Source: Saccoglossus kowalevskii (Eukaryota; Hemichordata; Enteropneusta; Harrimaniidae). Taken from it: a DNA stretch of 10,734 nucleotides. The translations under genes were made by a program, and so were the position numbers. The stretch spans positions 522,433 through 533,166 of the forward strand of contig NW_003140812.1 in the NCBI RefSeq assembly GCF_000003605.2, written 5' to 3'. Below the pieces are notes generated by a model that had not been told where the DNA came from, did no database searches, and was given only the letters and a program-made list of their open reading frames with translations. This document shows positions 9,301-10,734 of the stretch, piece after piece; within the stretch, counting starts at the first letter, position 1; the number at the start of each line of letters is the position of its first letter.

Positions 9301-9838
9301 AACTTACTCTTTGTGTATTTAGACTTTCAAGGTGCTCTTTTCTGTCTTCAATGATCTGCCTCCTAGCAAGTATTCGACTGTGTTCCTTCTTACAATTACG
9401 CATATAACTTGACACTATCTGCTTGCGTTGATCGGCTCGAGCAGACTGCAGAGATGTTAAGCAGACAATGTACATTTTGAGTGAAATATTAACCACATCT
9501 ATAAGACATTCATACTTTATTTGATATTTTATGCAACCATTAGTTTGGTATCCATCCAAATTTGAGCTTAAAATGCATCCGATTGTTTTTTCGGACAGCA
9601 GCAATGTTTTCACGACTCTATGCTATGTATTGTTATGACGCACCTGTTTGTGACTTGGACTGACGTATGCAACAGCTTTGATTAAAGCTGCAGACATTTT
9701 AGTCAATTGGTTTCTGATTTGATCCGACGGCATAGCTTGTAAATAAGGACCTTCATCTACTTCCTCGTCCGGTTCCAGGGTTGACATGCCAAGATCAGAT
9801 CCAAAACGAAGTGAACGATTACGATGATCTATTTGTAC
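2282..9838 (-). CDS. EIF3A: Eukaryotic translation initiation factor 3 subunit a, 3' part of gene (ten exons, 5' end outside window)
   Basis: eIF3a is a core scaffold of the eIF3 complex, which binds the 40S ribosomal subunit in the cytoplasm and promotes mRNA recruitment and scanning. Joined minus-strand exons 9838-9644, 9445-9308, 9024-8815, 8334-8230, 5813-5700, 5457-5335, 5245-5092, 4729-4621, 3927-3793 and 3386-2282 give 795 residues and a TAA stop with no frame break. Residues 1-15 ([13 protein letters not shown]) are the end of the PCI winged helix. About 30-111 contain family signatures such as [16 protein letters not shown] and [20 protein letters not shown]. About 112-430 are long Glu/Lys/Arg-rich helices, including [17 protein letters not shown] and [15 protein letters not shown]. 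About 430-795 are a disordered Asp/Arg/Pro/Gly/Trp tail ending [10 protein letters not shown]. In known eIF3a the helical region contacts eIF3b and eIF3i. Human eIF3a has 1382 residues, so roughly 500 N-terminal residues are missing here. No start codon is present in the window. Confidence 0.97.
2506..2667 (-). repeat. Six-copy 27-bp in-frame tandem repeat in eIF3a tail
   Basis: Six consecutive 27-bp units at 2506, 2533, 2560, 2587, 2614 and 2641 each encode a nine-residue unit with core DRDRPP. Units at 2560, 2587 and 2614 are base-for-base identical. Units at 2533 and 2641 differ from these at two core positions (GCATC versus GTATT), and the outermost units are more diverged. The unit length is a multiple of three, so copy-number change keeps the frame. 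Confidence 0.97.
3387..3792 (-). other. Intron before terminal exon (406 bp)
   Basis: It starts GTAAGTG at 3792 and ends TTTTTTTCAG at 3387. It is AT-rich, and I see no gene or clear repeat in it. Confidence 0.9.
3793..3927 (-). CDS. EIF3A: eIF3a exon I: transition from helix to disordered tail
   Basis: This 135-bp exon has acceptor TTCTCCAG and donor CCAGT|GTAAGT, and both ends split codons after the second base. It encodes residues 384-427. [18 protein letters not shown] closes the helical region; [20 protein letters not shown] begins the Trp/Arg/Asp-rich tail style of eIF3a. A GT two bases further upstream could serve as donor but has a poorer consensus and would break the frame. Confidence 0.92.
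3928..4620 (-). other. Intron (693 bp) with degraded dispersed repeats
   Basis: It starts GTGAGA at 4620 and ends TTCTCCAG. It contains two diverged copies of a dispersed repeat (about 4150-4225 and 4330-4450, sharing CCAATATGCAT and GAATGAA) and a two-copy 12-bp tandem repeat TCATGTGATCGG at 4021-4044. I see no coding sequence. Confidence 0.85.
4150..4450. repeat. Two diverged copies of a dispersed intronic repeat
   Basis: The copies at about 4150-4225 and 4330-4450 share AAAATGG, then CCCAATATGCAT (4170 and 4400), then a segment of form GAATGAA(A/G)TCA, CTC or CATCTC, and AGAG or GAG. Related phrases recur in the large intron at 7370-7830. They look like old, non-coding interspersed repeats. 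I recall similar AAAATGG...GGCCAT blocks followed by AAGTTTGAA in marine invertebrate genomes, but cannot name the family. Confidence 0.5.
4621..4729 (-). CDS. EIF3A: eIF3a exon H: Glu/Arg helix, [13 protein letters not shown]
   Basis: This 109-bp exon has acceptor TTTTTTGCAG, starts with two bases completing Glu347 and ends two bases into Arg383 (GCAAG|GTGAG). It encodes [20 protein letters not shown] then [14 protein letters not shown], a highly charged helix ending in the conserved RLAKLEE motif. It is flanked by introns of 362 and 693 bp. Confidence 0.93.
4730..5091 (-). other. Intron (362 bp)
   Basis: It starts GTATTTG at 5091 and ends TTTTTTGCAG. It is strongly AT-rich; nothing else is seen in it. 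Confidence 0.9.
5092..5245 (-). CDS. EIF3A: eIF3a exon [18 protein letters not shown] segment
   Basis: This 154-bp exon starts in phase 0 (acceptor TTTTAG) and ends one base into a codon (AGA G|GTATTT), so the reading phase shifts here. It encodes residues 296-346 plus the first base of Glu347. The segment [20 protein letters not shown] and then [19 protein letters not shown] is very close to other eIF3a sequences and predicts a single long charged helix. Confidence 0.95.
5335..5457 (-). CDS. EIF3A: eIF3a exon F: spectrin-like helices
   Basis: This 123-bp exon is phase 0 at both ends, with acceptor TTGTAG and donor AAG|GTACT. It encodes residues 255-295: a charged helix (NLKEERE) then [20 protein letters not shown], whose mixed hydrophobic pattern suggests a folded helical pair rather than a solvent-exposed single helix. 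It is followed by the shortest intron of the gene (89 bp). Confidence 0.94.
5700..5813 (-). CDS. EIF3A: eIF3a exon [15 protein letters not shown] helix
   Basis: This 114-bp exon is phase 0 at both ends, with acceptor TGTACAG and donor AGA|GTAAGT. It encodes residues 217-254, [20 protein letters not shown] and then [18 protein letters not shown]. It matches the part of eIF3a in the spectrin-like region that family studies link to binding of eIF3b and eIF3i. No premature stop or frame break is seen. Confidence 0.96.
6117..7331. mobile_element. Non-autonomous inverted-repeat DNA transposon, about 1.2 kb
   Basis: The termini at 6119-6145 and 7303-7329 are inverted repeats matching at 25 of 27 positions, beginning CCGTATTTGTCTTCA. 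They are flanked by TA (6117-6118, 7330-7331); the wider flanks read GTAC on both sides, so the target duplication may be TA or GTAC. The interior has no transposase-like frame (longest minus frame 73 codons, unrecognised), so it must depend on a transposase in trans. Both ends carry repeats of TGGCGC(C/T)TA. Superfamily not assigned. It lies in the intron between eIF3a exons D and E and leaves splicing signals intact. Confidence 0.85.
6669..6714. repeat. Perfect 12-bp inverted repeat inside the transposon
   Basis: ACGACTTGACCT at 6669-6680 and its exact reverse complement AGGTCAAGTCGT at 6703-6714 are separated by 22 bases. The inner part TGACCT-GAT-AGGTCA (6694-6708) is itself a perfect palindrome with 3-base spacing. 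Confidence 0.9.
7375..7830. repeat. Degraded dispersed repeats next to the transposon
   Basis: Three AAAATGG blocks (about 7378, 7524 and 7650), two followed by GGCCAT, alternate with phrases of the form AAGTTTGAA...AATCTATCTGT (about 7565) and AAGTTGGAATGCAATCTGTC with GCATGTCTAAGATATAGG (about 7735-7775). This block order resembles the repeat in the 3928-4620 intron and suggests several old copies of one non-coding family. Confidence 0.5.
8230..8334 (-). CDS. EIF3A: eIF3a exon [16 protein letters not shown] helix
   Basis: This 105-bp exon is phase 0 at both ends, with acceptor TTCAAG and donor AGG|GTACGT. It encodes residues 182-216, containing [20 protein letters not shown], one of the most conserved signatures of eIF3a. 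It is separated from the next coding exon by the largest intron in the window (2416 bp), yet the protein reads straight through to [12 protein letters not shown], as in other animals. The join is therefore well supported. Confidence 0.96.
8335..8814 (-). other. Intron (480 bp)
   Basis: It starts GTAAGTATT at 8814 and ends TTTATTCAAG. It contains a hairpin, AGCTTTTCA (8477-8485) and TGAAAAGCT (8492-8500) around a six-base loop. Otherwise nothing is seen. Confidence 0.88.
8815..9024 (-). CDS. EIF3A: eIF3a exon C: charged coiled-coil segment
   Basis: This 210-bp exon is phase 0 at both ends, with acceptor TTATAG and donor GAT|GTAAGT. It encodes residues 112-181, almost entirely Glu, Lys, Arg and Gln helix (for example [19 protein letters not shown]), closing with [20 protein letters not shown]. 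That last part matches the family segment just before the conserved MAKQVEQLE helix. The reading frame stays open past the donor into intron, which makes an unspliced reading look deceptively longer. Confidence 0.95.
9308..9445 (-). CDS. EIF3A: eIF3a exon B: RILARRQ helix
   Basis: This 138-bp exon is phase 0 at both ends, with acceptor CTGCAG and donor AGA|GTAAGT. It encodes residues 66-111. The second half carries the strongly conserved eIF3a stretch [20 protein letters not shown] followed by LESLNTQR, the start of the long charged helical segment. Minus-strand reading stays open beyond both splice sites for some distance, but those extensions do not resemble eIF3a. Confidence 0.95.
9644..9838 (-). 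CDS. EIF3A: eIF3a exon A: end of PCI domain and linker
   Basis: This 195-bp exon has phase 0 at both ends and encodes residues 1-65 of the visible protein. The acceptor follows a T-rich tract and reads ...GTGTAG; the donor is CAG|GTGCG. It begins [15 protein letters not shown], the last beta strands of the PCI winged helix that builds the eIF3 core with other PCI subunits. An acidic linker ([10 protein letters not shown]) follows, then the conserved helix [20 protein letters not shown], very close to known eIF3a. It is the most 5' exon I can support here; the next upstream exon must lie beyond 10734. Confidence 0.95.
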
Positions 9839-9970
9839 CTACACAATGAAAAAAAAAAGTTTCCAATATCACTCTAATAACAGTAATCAAATAAACCAAC
9901 AAATGCGATAAATAGATAATGATGTAATATATTTAAACAATTTATTCAGTAGAAATCAATACACACAGAA

Positions 9971-9984
9971 CCCCCCCCCCCCCC
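9971..9984. repeat. C14 homopolymer
   Basis: Fourteen consecutive C bases lie on the plus strand in otherwise AT-rich intron. The length may be polymorphic or uncertain in the assembly. Confidence 0.95.
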
Positions 9985-10344
9985 TCATTCCCCATTTAAT
10001 CGGAGATGTCAGTAGAATGGATAGGCACACAAAATTGACCATGAATATACTGCAAAGTAAACAGCCAGCAGCACTCAACACTAAGTGTACAACCAGAGAC
10101 GAGTAAAAAATGCCATTCAAACAACTGAATAGTAATGCACTTGATTCAACAGACAACATAGATTTCAGGAAGGTGAATTTAAAAGTTAATGTCAAGCCCT
10201 GGTCAGTCATGGGGAGTGAATCGTCAACCACCATGATGCCGATACTAAAGTTAGAGGCATCAAATAAGGACAAGGCTCAAAATTTGACTAACAACAATTG
10301 CCCAAGAAGGCCACCACTTTCTAAATTTAGTAGCCTGACCAGAC

Positions 10345-10465
10345 TACCGTAAAATATCTAATTGAGGCCGCATGTCTATTTGAAGCCGCACCCCTACTTT
10401 GATACAATGTATCATTTCAAAATTAGAAACATTTGGTTCCTTGAAAATACTCTAATTGAAGCCGC
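10345..10465. mobile_element. Putative end of a second DNA transposon
   Basis: From TACCGTA (10345) the sequence carries three copies of the 14-mer CTA(A/T)TTGA(A/G)GCCGC at 10358-10371, 10376-10389 and 10452-10465. A terminus beginning CCGTA after TA, with GC-rich repeated subterminal motifs beside AATTGA, parallels the element at 6119-7329. No inverted partner end is present in the window, so it is truncated or continues beyond 10734. Confidence 0.5.
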
Positions 10466-10734
10466 CCTGCTTTTCTGAGACATTGAGTGTGTGTTGTTTT
10501 CCTGTGCCAGTATTCCAAAATAAACAAAGGTGATTGACATAGATTTATTGTTAGTTTATTTCTGTATGTTGTGTTTCCTGTTGGTGTTCCTTATCCTGTC
10601 TAATAAACAAAGACTGCACATGAATGAGTGATAGACTTGGTATTATTTGTATCGTACGTTTAATAAACTTGAGTGTGAGACGTTTGGGTACCGTGTGAAA
10701 CGACCACGCGACAGACATTGTAAAATACAGGAAA

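Larger units (their letters stand above)
9839..10734 (-). other. Partial upstream intron, no exon recognised
   Basis: The acceptor of eIF3a exon A is at 9839-9840, preceded on the minus strand by a T-rich tract. From there to the window end I find no minus-strand segment resembling the PCI domain, so the intron exceeds 896 bp. It holds a C14 run (9971-9984), a putative transposon end (from about 10345) and an imperfect duplication (about 10490-10612). Confidence 0.75.

Noticed and set aside
9956-10273. Minus-strand 105-codon frame as a possible upstream eIF3a exon
   Set aside because: It lacks any similarity to the PCI domain that should precede exon A, it ends in Gly codons from the C14 run, and exon A is preceded by a good acceptor.
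10110-10352. Plus-strand 80-codon frame in the upstream intron
   Set aside because: The product matches nothing I recognise, has no splice or promoter context and runs into the putative transposon end. Chance opening is the simpler reading.

Overview
The window is a piece of an animal nuclear genome, apparently an invertebrate. It holds one recognisable gene, on the minus strand: the 3' part of the gene for translation initiation factor eIF3 subunit a (eIF3a; EIF3A in vertebrates). Reading the minus strand, ten coding exons can be joined with consensus GT...AG junctions and fully compatible phases. They give 2388 coding bases, 795 residues plus a TAA stop. The product runs from the last strand of the PCI winged helix, through a long charged helical (spectrin-like) region, to a disordered Arg/Asp/Pro repeat tail. 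The first roughly 500 residues of a usual eIF3a must lie beyond position 10734. Small and medium AT-rich introns, an intron-borne transposon and the eIF3a tail with short DRDRPP-type repeats all fit a metazoan. The sequence alone does not fix the phylum.

Layout in plus coordinates. 1-2281 is 3' UTR and downstream flank, and contains a 158-bp TTAA-flanked MITE at 457-614. 2282-3386 is the large terminal coding exon with an in-frame 27-bp tandem repeat array at 2506-2667. Exons at 3793-3927, 4621-4729, 5092-5245, 5335-5457 and 5700-5813 encode the charged helices. The largest intron, 5814-8229, carries a non-autonomous inverted-repeat DNA transposon of about 1.2 kb (6119-7329) and degraded dispersed repeats (about 7375-7830). 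Exons at 8230-8334, 8815-9024, 9308-9445 and 9644-9838 complete the visible coding region. 9839-10734 is intron with no exon that I can support. It holds a C14 run and, from about 10345, what looks like one end of a second transposon with a repeated GCCGC-containing motif.

The gene itself is a conserved housekeeping gene. The items worth a second look are the mobile elements and their subterminal motif arrays, a perfect 12-bp palindrome with nuclear-receptor-like half-sites, and the nearly identical protein-coding minisatellite in the tail exon. I see no operon, CRISPR array, RNA gene or undescribed multi-gene system.
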